From positions 124,001 through 188,000 of the forward strand of contig NZ_CAUPIY010000002.1 in assembly GCF_963511525.1 (NCBI RefSeq): a stretch of 64,000 nucleotides of DNA. The letters run 5' to 3'. The stretch's first letter is position 1; each line of letters starts with the position of its first letter. The notes beneath the pieces are model-generated. The model made no database searches, had not been told where the DNA came from, and saw only the letters and a list, made by a program, of their open reading frames with translations. The stretch is from Mobiluncus sp963511525. Lineage in GTDB: Bacteria; Actinomycetota; Actinomycetes; Actinomycetales; Actinomycetaceae. Positions 1 to 7,655 of the stretch are shown here, one piece after another. The translations under genes and the position numbers were made by a program.

Positions 1-513
1 TCGACCCAATACTTCTGCGACCTGTTCCCGAAGGTACATCGATCCGCCATGCTGGGGATTCACGTAGTGGTTTCCCTGCTGGTGGCCAACCTGGGCTTAG
101 AGAACATCCTCGCCATCGTGGTGACGATTGGTTTGGCGACCTATCCCCCAGCTATCTGCCTGATTCTCATCGCCCTGCTGGATTACACCATGAAACGCCA
201 GCTGTTCTGGACCTACCGGCTTTCCGCGTGGGTGGCCACCATCATCGGGATTTTTGAGGCCATCTCCACTTTCAAGCTGCCGGCTTGGGAGGACGTCAGC
301 GGTTGGCAGCAAGCTCTGCAAGGTGTTTTGCATGTCCTGCCGTTGGGGGATGTCCAGATGGGTTGGCTGACCCCCGCTTTGGCCGGGGTCGCGGTGGGTA
401 TCGCCATTGACCTGCTGCACCCCATCGATGTGGCCAAGCTGCCGGTTTCCCAGACCCCGACCGGGATTCCTGACCGGGACTCGGAGACAGACGAACTGCC
501 GGTTGAGAGCTAA
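1..513 (+). CDS. brnQ: Branched-chain amino acid transporter, BrnQ type (3' part)
   Basis: The reading frame is open from base 1, so the 5' part lies outside the window; 170 codons remain. BrnQ proteins (LIVCS family) take up Leu, Ile and Val with Na+ or H+. The fragment shows about four hydrophobic membrane segments and the typical pattern of the BrnQ C-terminus: a conserved N-L-G-L motif after a helix, a Y-P-P-A turn, and a final G-W-L-x-P-A-L-A-G helix. It ends in a short acidic hydrophilic tail. A strong hairpin 22 bases downstream probably ends its transcript. The family call rests on overall pattern rather than on one diagnostic residue. Confidence 0.85.
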   Translation, partial: STQYFCDLFPKVHRSAMLGIHVVVSLLVANLGLENILAIVVTIGLATYPPAICLILIALLDYTMKRQLFWTYRLSAWVATIIGIFEAISTFKLPAWEDVSGWQQALQGVLHVLPLGDVQMGWLTPALAGVAVGIAIDLLHPIDVAKLPVSQTPTGIPDRDSETDELPVES

Positions 514-534
514 CCTCCGGCACCGAATACATAA

Positions 535-574
535 AAATACGTTGGGCACTGCATCTGCAGTGCCCAACGTATTT
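535..574 (+). terminator. Long perfect hairpin, likely (bidirectional) terminator
   Basis: A 19-bp perfect stem (535-553 with 556-574) and a 2-base loop, core gttgggcactgca / tgcagtgcccaac. An A-run precedes it and a TTT run ends it, so it could work on both strands. It follows the brnQ stop codon directly. Confidence 0.7.
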
Positions 575-594
575 AAGCCAATAAAGCGAAAAAA

Positions 595-828
595 GCTAAT
601 AAACCCCTCGCTGCTACCGATAGGGAACGTGGGTGAAATTTGCCCACCCGAGGATTTCTTGATGGAAGTGGTCAGCATGGATGCTATCGGACTGAGTAAT
701 TACGCGGCGATGAACGGAATCAAGCCGTCGACTCAAGGCTAAACGAGCTTAAAAACCAAGGATTCGTCATTACCGGCTCAACAGCCGCTTATGACGAATC
801 CGAACTGTCCCAGGTTTTGTTCCATTTA
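595..828 (+). other. Gene-poor stretch with coding-like fragment and hairpin
   Basis: No intact gene is seen. A plus-strand frame from ATG 662 ends at 742. A neighbouring frame that starts at 739 (first residues L-N-E-L-K-N-Q-G-F) reads on in a protein-like way, which suggests a frameshifted remnant. Bases 760-801 form a hairpin: an outer 11-bp stem (ggattcgtcat / atgacgaatcc) and an inner 5-bp stem (cggct / agccg). The product is not recognised. Confidence 0.3.
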
Positions 829-1311
829 TTATACGGGGGTCACTTGTTTGAACCGGTGTTCATTAAAACTTGCGATGACCTGCTCGGGTATGGCGTAGCC
901 CAGGGATTCGTGGAGACGGATATTGTCCCACCAGTGCACCCAGTTCAGGGACACCCATTCGACTTCTTTGCCTAATCTTCGGGTTCGGGGGTAGATTGAC
1001 TCGGCTTTGTAAAGGCCGTCAACGGTTTCGGCTAGCGCGTTTCGTAGGAATTCACCAACAGTTTCGGCCGATGAATTGATACCGGCAACTGCCAGCCGTT
1101 CACTGTATTTATTGCTTGCGTACTGCGATTCGCGGTCAGCCTGATGGACTAGACCATCAAGATTGTATTTAGCGCAACTCATTGCCTGCCAAATGGTGCA
1201 AGACCCATCCGCCTCCAGCCGGTCACCCACCATCCAAACCGGGCGATTCTTGAAATCTATCAAATACCTCTTAGACATGCTCCTAATCCCCTCAAAAATG
1301 GGGAGGAACAA
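829..1311 (-). pseudogene. IS3-family transposase (OrfB) remnant
   Basis: The C-terminal half resembles the DDE integrase domain of IS3-family OrfB. It shows H-Q-A-D-R-E-S-Q-Y-A (usually H-S-D-R-G-S-Q-Y), then A-L-A-E-T with the catalytic Glu, then the V-x-W-x-x-x-x-R-L-H-E-S-L-G-Y tail. The N-terminal half that should carry the first Asp and the HTH/OrfA part is missing or scrambled, and no matching terminal inverted repeats are visible. A start could be ATG 1311 or 1278. It is best read as a decayed, immobile copy. Confidence 0.8.
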
Positions 1312-1406
1312 ACCCAGTACGCTTCACTCCTAATCTGACAGAAGTGCTCAATTTTTAAAATGCCAAAACTGCTCAAATATCAGATACCACTAACAACAAT
1401 CTATTT

Positions 1407-1461
1407 TCGCGCTCAAACTATGTGAGGCACCACACCGCCCTCGCGCTCAAAATATGTAAGG
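1407..1461. repeat. Two 21-bp direct repeats, 34 bp apart
   Basis: Copies at 1407-1427 and 1441-1461 match at 19 of 21 positions (tcgcgctcaaa-tatgt-agg). The second copy ends 12 bases before the -35 hexamer of the next gene, so they could be regulator sites. Looser copies of the gctcaa core lie at about 1347 and 1369. Confidence 0.5.
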
Positions 1462-1473
1462 AACGCCAGACTC

Positions 1474-1502
1474 TTGACCATCGAGAAACCGTATAGTAGC
1501 AT
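1474..1502 (+). promoter_or_regulatory. Sigma-70-type promoter of the secreted protein gene
   Basis: TTGACC at 1474-1479 and TAGCAT at 1497-1502 with a 17-base spacer, 36 bases before the ATG at 1538. Confidence 0.5.
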
Positions 1503-1537
1503 ATTGGTGTAGCGTGGCCCTATCGAAGGAGATAAAA

Positions 1538-2161
1538 ATGTACACATCTGCTATAAAACACAGGTTAGCTTTCGTATTTACAGGCGTGTTATCTGCTTGC
1601 CTGCTCGCCTTCAGCCCTTTCATCCCCTACGGTAATGCTACCGCGCTGTCCGGAGATTCTGAACTGCATCAACTTCAAGACAAAGCGCGCAGCGGTGTAC
1701 AGCTGAGTAACGCCGAATTACAAATCCTGGCTGACCCTTATCGTATTCCTGAGTTTGCCAACCTCAGCGACTCAGAAAAAGCATTGATAGCGAAGCACAA
1801 CTCCGACTTCTCACAACCTATAACGATTTCATTTGACCCAAGCACAGGAATGGCTGTTTCTGTCAAAGAAACGTCAGCATCGGCAGAATTGCAATCAGTT
1901 ACGATACATAATCCGTGCCGTACCGGAGACACTTGCTTGCTAACTACTAAAGTACCTTACGCGATCTTCGGACTGTCTGGGGTAGGTGTGGCGACCAGCC
2001 CGTACTGGCAATACAGGTCATCAATATACGCAGGAAATCACTGGGTGTCAGATATTTGCTGGATAGGAGAAAGCTGCGTTAAAGGCGCACTCGCGCCCGG
2101 AGCCTCTTTCAACTGGGGTGGCAGACTTGTCACCATGACCTCTATACGACTGCTGTCATAG
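1538..2161 (+). CDS. Secreted protein of unknown function
   Basis: 207 residues. ATG 1538 is chosen because a strong ribosome site (gaaggaga) lies 7 bases upstream; an earlier in-frame ATG at 1514 has none. The N-terminus is a signal peptide: basic start, hydrophobic stretch of about 20 residues, then A-T-A near residue 35. The mature part has a polar N-terminal half and a Cys-containing C-terminal half (C-R-T-G-D-T-C, then C-W and E-S-C) rich in Trp, Tyr and Gly, as in small disulfide-bonded exported proteins. I recognise no family. Base composition is more AT-rich than the ribosomal genes next to it, and an IS remnant lies upstream, so it may be acquired. Confidence 0.75.
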   Translation: MYTSAIKHRLAFVFTGVLSACLLAFSPFIPYGNATALSGDSELHQLQDKARSGVQLSNAELQILADPYRIPEFANLSDSEKALIAKHNSDFSQPITISFDPSTGMAVSVKETSASAELQSVTIHNPCRTGDTCLLTTKVPYAIFGLSGVGVATSPYWQYRSSIYAGNHWVSDICWIGESCVKGALAPGASFNWGGRLVTMTSIRLLS

Positions 2162-2258
2162 AACAGCATGCCAGCTAGCAGTAACTAACTGGGGTTGCCC
2201 GCAAAATTACCTTTAGCCCTAGCCCTGTCCTTTAGCCCCCCCAAAAAATGTTGCATAT

Positions 2259-2303
2259 TAAAACACTTGGGGCGGGGTGCCCCCAGGCAACCCACCCCAA
2301 GTG
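2259..2303 (-). terminator. Rho-independent terminator of rplJL
   Basis: On the minus strand a 13-bp stem (2291-2303 with 2264-2276, one G-U pair) is followed by TTTTAA. It begins 12 bases after the rplL stop. No rpoB follows rplL here. Confidence 0.8.
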
Positions 2304-2315
2304 ATGAAACGAAGA

Positions 2316-2705
2316 CTACTTCAGGGTAACCTCGGCGCCGGCCTCTTCGAGGTCAGCCTTGGCCTTCTCAGCGTCTTCCTTCTTGGCGCCTTCGAGGATG
2401 GCCTTGGGAGCGCCATCAACCAGGTCCTTGGCTTCCTTCAAGCCCAGGCCGGTCAGGGCCTTGACGACCTTGATAACCGGCACCTTGGAGGAGCCAGCGC
2501 TCTCAAGCACTACGTCAAACTCGGTCTTTTCCTCGCCACCAGCAGCTTCACCACCAGCAGCCGGAGCAGCCGCCACGGCCACCGCGGCCGGAGCAGCGGC
2601 GGTCACGTCAAAGACCTCCTCGAACTTCTTAACGAAGTCAGAGATCTCAATCAGGGTCATATCCTTGAACACGTCGATCAGTTCATCAACAGTCATTTTC
2701 GCCAT
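2316..2705 (-). CDS. rplL: 50S ribosomal protein L7/L12
   Basis: 129 residues, the usual family size. L7/L12 dimers form the ribosomal stalk and recruit translation factors. The N-terminal dimerisation segment (M-T-V-D-E-L-I-D-V-F), the Ala/Pro/Gly-rich hinge at about residues 38-60 and the conserved C-terminal domain (K-V-P-V-I-K-V-V-K, G-L-G-L-K-E-A-K-D-L-V) are all present. ATG 2705 is preferred over ATG 2714: the gaaagga ribosome site would touch the earlier ATG but sits 9 bases from the later one. It is co-transcribed with rplJ across a 105-base gap. Confidence 0.97.
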   Translation of the reverse strand: MAKMTVDELIDVFKDMTLIEISDFVKKFEEVFDVTAAAPAAVAVAAAPAAGGEAAGGEEKTEFDVVLESAGSSKVPVIKVVKALTGLGLKEAKDLVDGAPKAILEGAKKEDAEKAKADLEEAGAEVTLK

Positions 2706-2810
2706 TTTAGGCATCCTTTCGGTTTATCCGCCTGGTGGTTCCTGTACACCGGGCGTTGCTCGCTAGGGCGAGCGCATTTCTCTTTGAATCTAGGTCTAAA
2801 GTAAAGCGCC

Positions 2811-3332
2811 TTAGGCCGCGAGTTTTTCGCGGTAGGCGTCGATGGTGCGAACCGTCTTGGAGGCCGAAGCCTGGAACAGCCCGGCAGCGCGAGTTTGCAG
2901 CGCCTTGAGCAATCCAGCGGACTTCGCCAGCAAAACTTCGCGGGATTCCAGGGAAGCGAGTTTCTTAACGGCGTCAGTATCGAGGATTTCCCCGTCCATG
3001 ATGCCAGCCTTTAGAACCAGCGCTTTGTTATCCTTCGCAAAGGTATCCAGAGCCTTGGCGACGCTAACAACATCACCATCGGCCGGGACGAAAGCGATAG
3101 CGGTCGGCCCCACGAGATATTCGTCGAGACCTTCCAGCCCAGCTTCCTTCATAGCCAGTTTCGCGAGCTTGTTCTTCGCTACGGAGTAACGTACTCCTAC
3201 CCCAAGCGAGGTACGCAGCTCTTTCATCTGCTTTACGGTCAGACCACGGTATTCGGTCAAAATGACAGCGGCGGAGTCCTTCGCGGATGCCGCGAGAGAC
3301 TGCACATCTGTGACTTTATCAGGCCTTGCCAT
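2811..3332 (-). CDS. rplJ: 50S ribosomal protein L10
   Basis: 173 residues, normal length. L10 anchors L7/L12 dimers to the ribosome and usually controls its own operon by binding the leader RNA. The conserved N-terminal region with Y-R-G-L-T-V and the Y-x-V-x-K-N-x-L motif is visible, as is the C-terminal helix that binds L12. A strong aaggagg site lies 6 bases before the ATG. A long leader upstream fits autoregulation. Confidence 0.97.
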   Translation of the reverse strand: MARPDKVTDVQSLAASAKDSAAVILTEYRGLTVKQMKELRTSLGVGVRYSVAKNKLAKLAMKEAGLEGLDEYLVGPTAIAFVPADGDVVSVAKALDTFAKDNKALVLKAGIMDGEILDTDAVKKLASLESREVLLAKSAGLLKALQTRAAGLFQASASKTVRTIDAYREKLAA

Positions 3333-3545
3333 GAGCCCTCCTTCCGTTTTTAGCCGGCGTCACGGAGTTTTGGGCAATAGAAAAGCCCCGGGCGCAAGAT
3401 CCGGGGCGTACAGTTACGGTTTCCGCCCTCTCAGGGGTTTTGTCCCTGCACAAGGTCGGTGGGTACCGTTCGTGATTCGCTTATCGTTTCCTGCGCAGGC
3501 TCAGCTATCGCTGAATTATCCAATCGGACCGGCGGTCTTAGGCTC
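3333..3545 (-). promoter_or_regulatory. rplJ leader RNA (L10-leader-like) with attenuator-like hairpin
   Basis: About 200 bases separate the promoter from rplJ and hold no ORF. On the minus strand the segment 3408-3381 forms gccccgg / ccggggc with an 8-13 base loop followed by TTTTC, which resembles an intrinsic terminator inside the leader. L10 leaders that bind L10-(L12)4 are well known at this locus. The exact fold was not computed. Confidence 0.55.
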
Positions 3546-3549
3546 GTAT

Positions 3550-3578
3550 AGACTAGCACATCACCCGCCTGGAGCCAA
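3550..3578 (-). promoter_or_regulatory. Promoter of rplJL
   Basis: On the minus strand TTGGCT (3578-3573), a 17-base spacer and TAGTCT (3555-3550). It is placed so that the transcript carries the whole leader. Confidence 0.55.
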
Positions 3579-3618
3579 ATCTGCGCCTTCCCTTGACGCG
3601 TGAAAGCTCATCGGCACC

Positions 3619-4272
3619 CTAGGGGCGAGGCGTGCGTACCAGGAGCTGTTCGATAGCGTGGCGGCGGCGGTTCAGAGTGGCGCCGGGCTGGTCGAACTTG
3701 GTGAACTGCCAGGGCGCCGCCAGGCTCATGAACGTGTTGATGGCGACTTCCGGGCTGGTTTTCATTTCGTTTTGCAGCCAGGAACGAATAATTACGAAAG
3801 TGTTTTGCACCTGCTGTTCGGCAGCCATGGCAACCCACAGGTCGCCGTTGTCTTCCCCGGAATAGGTCACGTAATCCAGGACGTAGCGGCGCAGATACTG
3901 GTGAAAGTAGTCGCTGAAATAGCCGCGTGTTCCTGACGAGGGCACGTCAAGGAAAATATGGCGGTACACCTCAGCGTGACTGGCGATGTGTTCCAGCAGT
4001 TCGATATAAATCTGACGCCAGCGCAGCAGGTAGTTTTCTCGGCTGGCGCTGAGCAGCTGACCGATGGCGGGGAAAAATTCGTGGATTTCCGTCAGCAGAC
4101 ACTTGGCCAACAGTTCGGCGGGACTGGAGGCGTGGGCGTAAAACGTGCCCCGAGACACGCCCGCTGCTTTCGTCAGTTCCGACACTGACACGTCTTCCGG
4201 AGCCCGGGTGGCGCAGAGACACAAAATGGCGTCATTCAGGCTGTCCCGCGCGCGGGCATAGCGCGGATCCAT
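3619..4272 (-). CDS. TetR-family regulator, likely controls the dms operon
   Basis: 217 residues with the chosen ATG at 4272. The N-terminal 60 residues form a TetR HTH: A-I-L-C-L-C-A, then V-S-V-S-E-L-T-K-A-A-G-V-S-R-G-T-F-Y-A-H. The rest is an all-helical ligand domain with no recognised ligand. The frame opens further upstream to 4389, but a later start leaves the palindrome at 4313-4331 outside the gene, and ATG 4272 has a nearby gaggtg. It is divergent from dmsA, with two palindromes in the shared spacer. Control of dmsA is inferred from position. Confidence 0.88.
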   Translation of the reverse strand: MDPRYARARDSLNDAILCLCATRAPEDVSVSELTKAAGVSRGTFYAHASSPAELLAKCLLTEIHEFFPAIGQLLSASRENYLLRWRQIYIELLEHIASHAEVYRHIFLDVPSSGTRGYFSDYFHQYLRRYVLDYVTYSGEDNGDLWVAMAAEQQVQNTFVIIRSWLQNEMKTSPEVAINTFMSLAAPWQFTKFDQPGATLNRRRHAIEQLLVRTPRP

Positions 4273-4312
4273 CACCACCTCACCGGTCGGAAAACTCACA
4301 GGCTCATTTCTT

Positions 4313-4331
4313 GCCACAAATTTATTGTGGC
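4313..4331. promoter_or_regulatory. Palindromic operator candidate near tetR start
   Basis: gccacaa, 5-base spacer, ttgtggc: a perfect 7-bp inverted repeat of 19 bases. On the minus strand it covers a TAAATT that could be the tetR -10 box with TTGTCC 16 bases upstream. It could be the autoregulatory site. Confidence 0.5.
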
Positions 4332-4378
4332 ACAACCAGCGGACAAGCTGAAACATTAATAAAGAATTACGCAACATT

Positions 4379-4410
4379 CTATTGAACACCTGTGCAATAG
4401 GGCGTAATAT
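4379..4410 (+). promoter_or_regulatory. dmsA promoter overlapped by a 22-bp palindrome
   Basis: TTGAAC (4382-4387), a 17-base spacer and TAATAT (4405-4410) form a promoter 50 bases before the dmsA ATG. Bases 4379-4400 read ctattg-a-aca-cc-tgt-g-caatag, symmetric at 18 of 22 positions. They cover the -35 box and most of the spacer. A repressor bound here would block RNA polymerase. Confidence 0.6.
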
Positions 4411-4459
4411 AAATCCCGAAGCAAAGTGGCTTCATTTGAACTGCGGAAAAGGAACACTT

Positions 4460-7003
4460 ATGGCACAACAGAGCGAAAAGACCTCGGGAATTTCCCGACG
4501 GTCATTTTTACAATGGTCCGGTGTGGCTGCTGGAACCGCAACCTTGCTGAGCGTGGAAGGCTCACTGCCGGGCTCTTTGGCAGCCAACGCCGCCGCACCT
4601 GACGACACAAAGCTGGTGTGGTCGGCTTGTACCGTGAACTGTGGTTCGCGCTGCCCGCTGCAGCTGCAGGTCAAGAACGGTCGGGTGGTGCGAGTTCTGC
4701 CGGACGACACCGGTACGAACGAACTCGGTTCACAATCCGTGCGCGCTTGCGTGCGTGGTCGCTCCATCCGGCACCGGATTTACAATCCCGACCGGCTAAA
4801 GAAGCCGCTGAAGCGCAAACCCGGCACGAAACGCGGCGCCGGCGAATGGGTGGAAATCAGCTGGGAGCAAGCCCTGGACGAAATCGCCCAAAAGATGAAG
4901 GAAATCAAGTCCAAGTACGGCAACGAAGCCTTTTACATCAACTACGGTACCGGCACCCTTGGGTCTGTTGTTTCGACCTCGTGGCCCCCGGATGTGACCG
5001 CTTTTGCCCGCCTCATGAACTGCTGGGGTGGCTACCTGGATCACTATTCCGACTACTCCACCACGGAAATCACCACCGCCTACCCATACTTTTACGGGAC
5101 TTGGTTTGGATCAAACTCGCTCGATGACGCGGCGCGTTCAAAGCTACAGGTCATGTTTGGTAACAACCCGCTGGAAACTCGCATGAGCGGGGGCGGGCTG
5201 ACGTTCACCACCCTGGAGACGAAAAAGGCTTCCGGGGTGCGCACCATCATCATCGACCCGCGCTATTCCGAAACTGCCGTTGACTTGGCGGACGAGTGGG
5301 TGGCGTTGCGTCCGGGGACGGATGCGGCTCTCGTTGCGGGCATGATTCACGTCATGCTCCAGGAAAACCTGCATGACCAAGCCTTCCTGGACACCTATTG
5401 CGTGGGCTTCGACGAAGCCCACATGCCGCCCGGCGCTCCCGCAAACGCGTCTTACCGCGCCTATATCGAAGGCAAGAAGGACGGCATTGAAAAGACCCCT
5501 CAGTGGGCCAGCGCAGTCACCGGCGTGCCGGAACAAACCATCCGCCAGCTGGCTCGTGAAATTGCCACCGCAAAACCCTGCGCGATTACCCAGGGCTGGG
5601 GCCCGCAACGCCACGCCAACGGAGAAAACACAGCCCGCGCTATCTTCCTGCTGGCTTGCGTGACCGGCAACGTGGGCATCCCCGGCGGCGGCAACGGCGC
5701 CCGAGAATCCTCCCCCGCCCTCGGGGTCGGCAAGAACCTGACCACCTCGAAACCGAACCCGTCGATGAAGATTATCTCGGTGTTCTCGTGGCTGGACGCC
5801 ATTGAGCACGGCGAAAAGATGGACACGTTCAACTCGGGTGTGATGGAAAAACCCGAACTGGGGGTGCGTAACTTTAAAGTCCCGGTCGATGAGAGCGGCA
5901 CCCCAACCAACACGAAGTTGGAAGTCCCCATTAAGATGGTGTGGCAATACGGCGGGAACTCGCTGGTCAACCAAACTGGGGAAAACGCCGCTTCTGTGAA
6001 AATCCTCCAGGATGAATCCAAGTGCGAACTCATTGTCGATTGCGACATTCAAATGACGGTGTCTTGCCGTTACGCCGATTATGTCCTGCCCGGCACTTCC
6101 GCCGCCGAGGAATCCGACTACCACGCCGGGGAAAACGGCGCGCCGATGGCTTACGGGATTGTTTCCTCGCAAGCCATCAAACCCCTGTATCAGTGCAAGG
6201 ACGTTTACACGATTTGCACCGAACTGGCCGACCGCCTGGGCATAAAGGATGACTTCACCGAAGGCAAGACCCGCGAGGGCTGGCTGAAAGAGGCGATTGA
6301 CACCGCACGCGCTGACGACCCCGAACTGCCCACCTTTGAGGAATGGAAAAAGATGGGGGTCTACCGCCGCTACGAAGGGCCGGTCGTCTCGATGGAAGAC
6401 TTCCGCACGGATCCGCAGGCCAACCCCCTGCCCACCCCCAGCGGAAAGATTGAAATCTATTCCCAGCGCATCGAACAGATGGCTACCAAGTGGACTTTTG
6501 ACGACTTCCGCGAAAAGGCCGAGGGTGACCGGCTGGTGCCGCTGCCCGAATATGTTGAGACTTGGGACGGACCGGCCGCTGCCATGACCGGCAGATATCC
6601 GCTGCAATGTATCGGCCACCACTTCAAAGGCCGGACCCACTCAACGTATGGAAACGTGGACTGGCTGCGGGAAGCTCACCTGCAAACCATCTGGATTAAC
6701 CCGATTGACGCCAAGGCTCGCGGGATTAAGAACGGCGACTTGGTGTTTGCCTACAACGACCGCGGCACCGTGAGGATTGAAGCAAAAGTCACTCCCCGCA
6801 TTGCTCCCGGAGTCGTTTCCCTGCCTCAAGGTGCCTGGTACCATCCGGTCGACGCCTCCGAGGTGAAACCCCCGGCCGGTGCCAACCGAGATATTCCGGT
6901 GGACATTGGTGGAAACACCAACACTTTGTCCTCGCTGCGTCCCTCGCCCCTGGCGCACGGCAACGCGGTACACACCATCACCGTGGAAATTGAGAAGGCT
7001 TAG
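4460..7003 (+). CDS. dmsA: Molybdopterin S/N-oxide reductase, catalytic subunit (DmsA/YnfE type)
   Basis: 847 residues. It reduces DMSO, TMAO or a related oxide outside the membrane, with a bis-MGD molybdenum cofactor and one Fe-S cluster. A Tat signal (S-R-R-S-F-L-Q-W, Arg 13-14) leads a hydrophobic stretch with cleavage near residue 44. Cluster ligands are Cys57, 61, 65 and 97. The molybdenum ligand is probably Ser200 in D-Y-S, as in DmsA. The Y-G-T-G-T-L-G and W-P-P segments and the C-terminal MGD-binding domain are DmsA-like. ATG 4460 follows an aaggaa site and places the Tat motif correctly. First gene of a five-gene operon. The true substrate cannot be read from sequence; TMAO is a good candidate. 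Confidence 0.93.
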   Translation: MAQQSEKTSGISRRSFLQWSGVAAGTATLLSVEGSLPGSLAANAAAPDDTKLVWSACTVNCGSRCPLQLQVKNGRVVRVLPDDTGTNELGSQSVRACVRGRSIRHRIYNPDRLKKPLKRKPGTKRGAGEWVEISWEQALDEIAQKMKEIKSKYGNEAFYINYGTGTLGSVVSTSWPPDVTAFARLMNCWGGYLDHYSDYSTTEITTAYPYFYGTWFGSNSLDDAARSKLQVMFGNNPLETRMSGGGLTFTTLETKKASGVRTIIIDPRYSETAVDLADEWVALRPGTDAALVAGMIHVMLQENLHDQAFLDTYCVGFDEAHMPPGAPANASYRAYIEGKKDGIEKTPQWASAVTGVPEQTIRQLAREIATAKPCAITQGWGPQRHANGENTARAIFLLACVTGNVGIPGGGNGARESSPALGVGKNLTTSKPNPSMKIISVFSWLDAIEHGEKMDTFNSGVMEKPELGVRNFKVPVDESGTPTNTKLEVPIKMVWQYGGNSLVNQTGENAASVKILQDESKCELIVDCDIQMTVSCRYADYVLPGTSAAEESDYHAGENGAPMAYGIVSSQAIKPLYQCKDVYTICTELADRLGIKDDFTEGKTREGWLKEAIDTARADDPELPTFEEWKKMGVYRRYEGPVVSMEDFRTDPQANPLPTPSGKIEIYSQRIEQMATKWTFDDFREKAEGDRLVPLPEYVETWDGPAAAMTGRYPLQCIGHHFKGRTHSTYGNVDWLREAHLQTIWINPIDAKARGIKNGDLVFAYNDRGTVRIEAKVTPRIAPGVVSLPQGAWYHPVDASEVKPPAGANRDIPVDIGGNTNTLSSLRPSPLAHGNAVHTITVEIEKA

Positions 7004-7014
7004 GAGGACACATC

Positions 7015-7653
7015 ATGGCTGAAAACTTCACGAAAGCTGGCGCCAAGTACGGGTTCTATTTCAACCAGACCCGCTGCAACGGCTGCAAAGCCTGCCAGAT
7101 TGCCTGTATCGATAAACACGACCTGCCGCTGGGCGTACACTGGCGCAAAGTCGCGGAATACTCCGGCGGGACCTGGAAAGTCCAAGGCAACACCTTCCAA
7201 CCGAAAGTGTTTGCCTACTATGTCTCCATCTCTTGCAACCACTGCGAATACCCGATCTGCATGGAGGTTTGCCCCACCACCGCGATGAGCCGCCGCGAGG
7301 ACGGCACCGTATACGTGGACGAATCGAAATGTGTGGGCTGCCGCTACTGCCAGTGGGCCTGCCCCTACGGCGCGCCCCAGCTCAACCCGGAGACCGGACA
7401 TATGTCGAAGTGCGACCTGTGCTACGACTACCGTTCGGAGGGCAAAGATCCGGCCTGTGTCGCGGCTTGTCCCTCGCGCGCTTTGGAATGGGGACCCATC
7501 GAGGAACTCCGTAAGAAACACGGCAACCTCAACGGTATTGCCCCCCTGCCCGACCCGTCCTTGACGGAACCGCACCTGGTCATCGAAGCACACCGGGACG
7601 CGGAACCGTGGGATCAACCCACCGGCGAAATCACCAACCCGAAGGAGATCTGA
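7015..7653 (+). CDS. dmsB: Reductase iron-sulfur subunit (DmsB type)
   Basis: 212 residues, typical for DmsB. It passes electrons from the membrane subunit to the catalytic subunit through four [4Fe-4S] clusters. Four Cys groups are visible: C-N-G-C-K-A-C-x3-C near residue 21, C-N-H-C-E-Y-P-I-C-x3-C-P near 75, C-V-G-C-R-Y-C-x3-C-P near 105 and C-D-L-C-Y-D near 133 closing with C-x3-C-P. It starts 11 bases after dmsA behind a gagga site. It has no signal sequence and is presumably exported with DmsA. Confidence 0.93.
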   Translation: MAENFTKAGAKYGFYFNQTRCNGCKACQIACIDKHDLPLGVHWRKVAEYSGGTWKVQGNTFQPKVFAYYVSISCNHCEYPICMEVCPTTAMSRREDGTVYVDESKCVGCRYCQWACPYGAPQLNPETGHMSKCDLCYDYRSEGKDPACVAACPSRALEWGPIEELRKKHGNLNGIAPLPDPSLTEPHLVIEAHRDAEPWDQPTGEITNPKEI

Positions 7654-7655
7654 AA

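Noticed and set aside
829..1311. Functional IS element
   Set aside because: The N-terminal half of the transposase and the first catalytic Asp are missing, and no terminal inverted repeats are seen.
5144..6640. A 498-codon open frame opposite dmsA
   Set aside because: It is fully antisense to a gene with clear family motifs. Composition and lack of motifs mark it as a shadow frame.
4460..7003. Formate dehydrogenase or nitrate reductase
   Set aside because: The Cys spacing C-x3-C-x3-C, the D-Y-S segment at the metal site and the DmsB/DmsC/TorD neighbours fit the DMSO reductase type. No Sec/Cys metal ligand in a formate-type context is seen.
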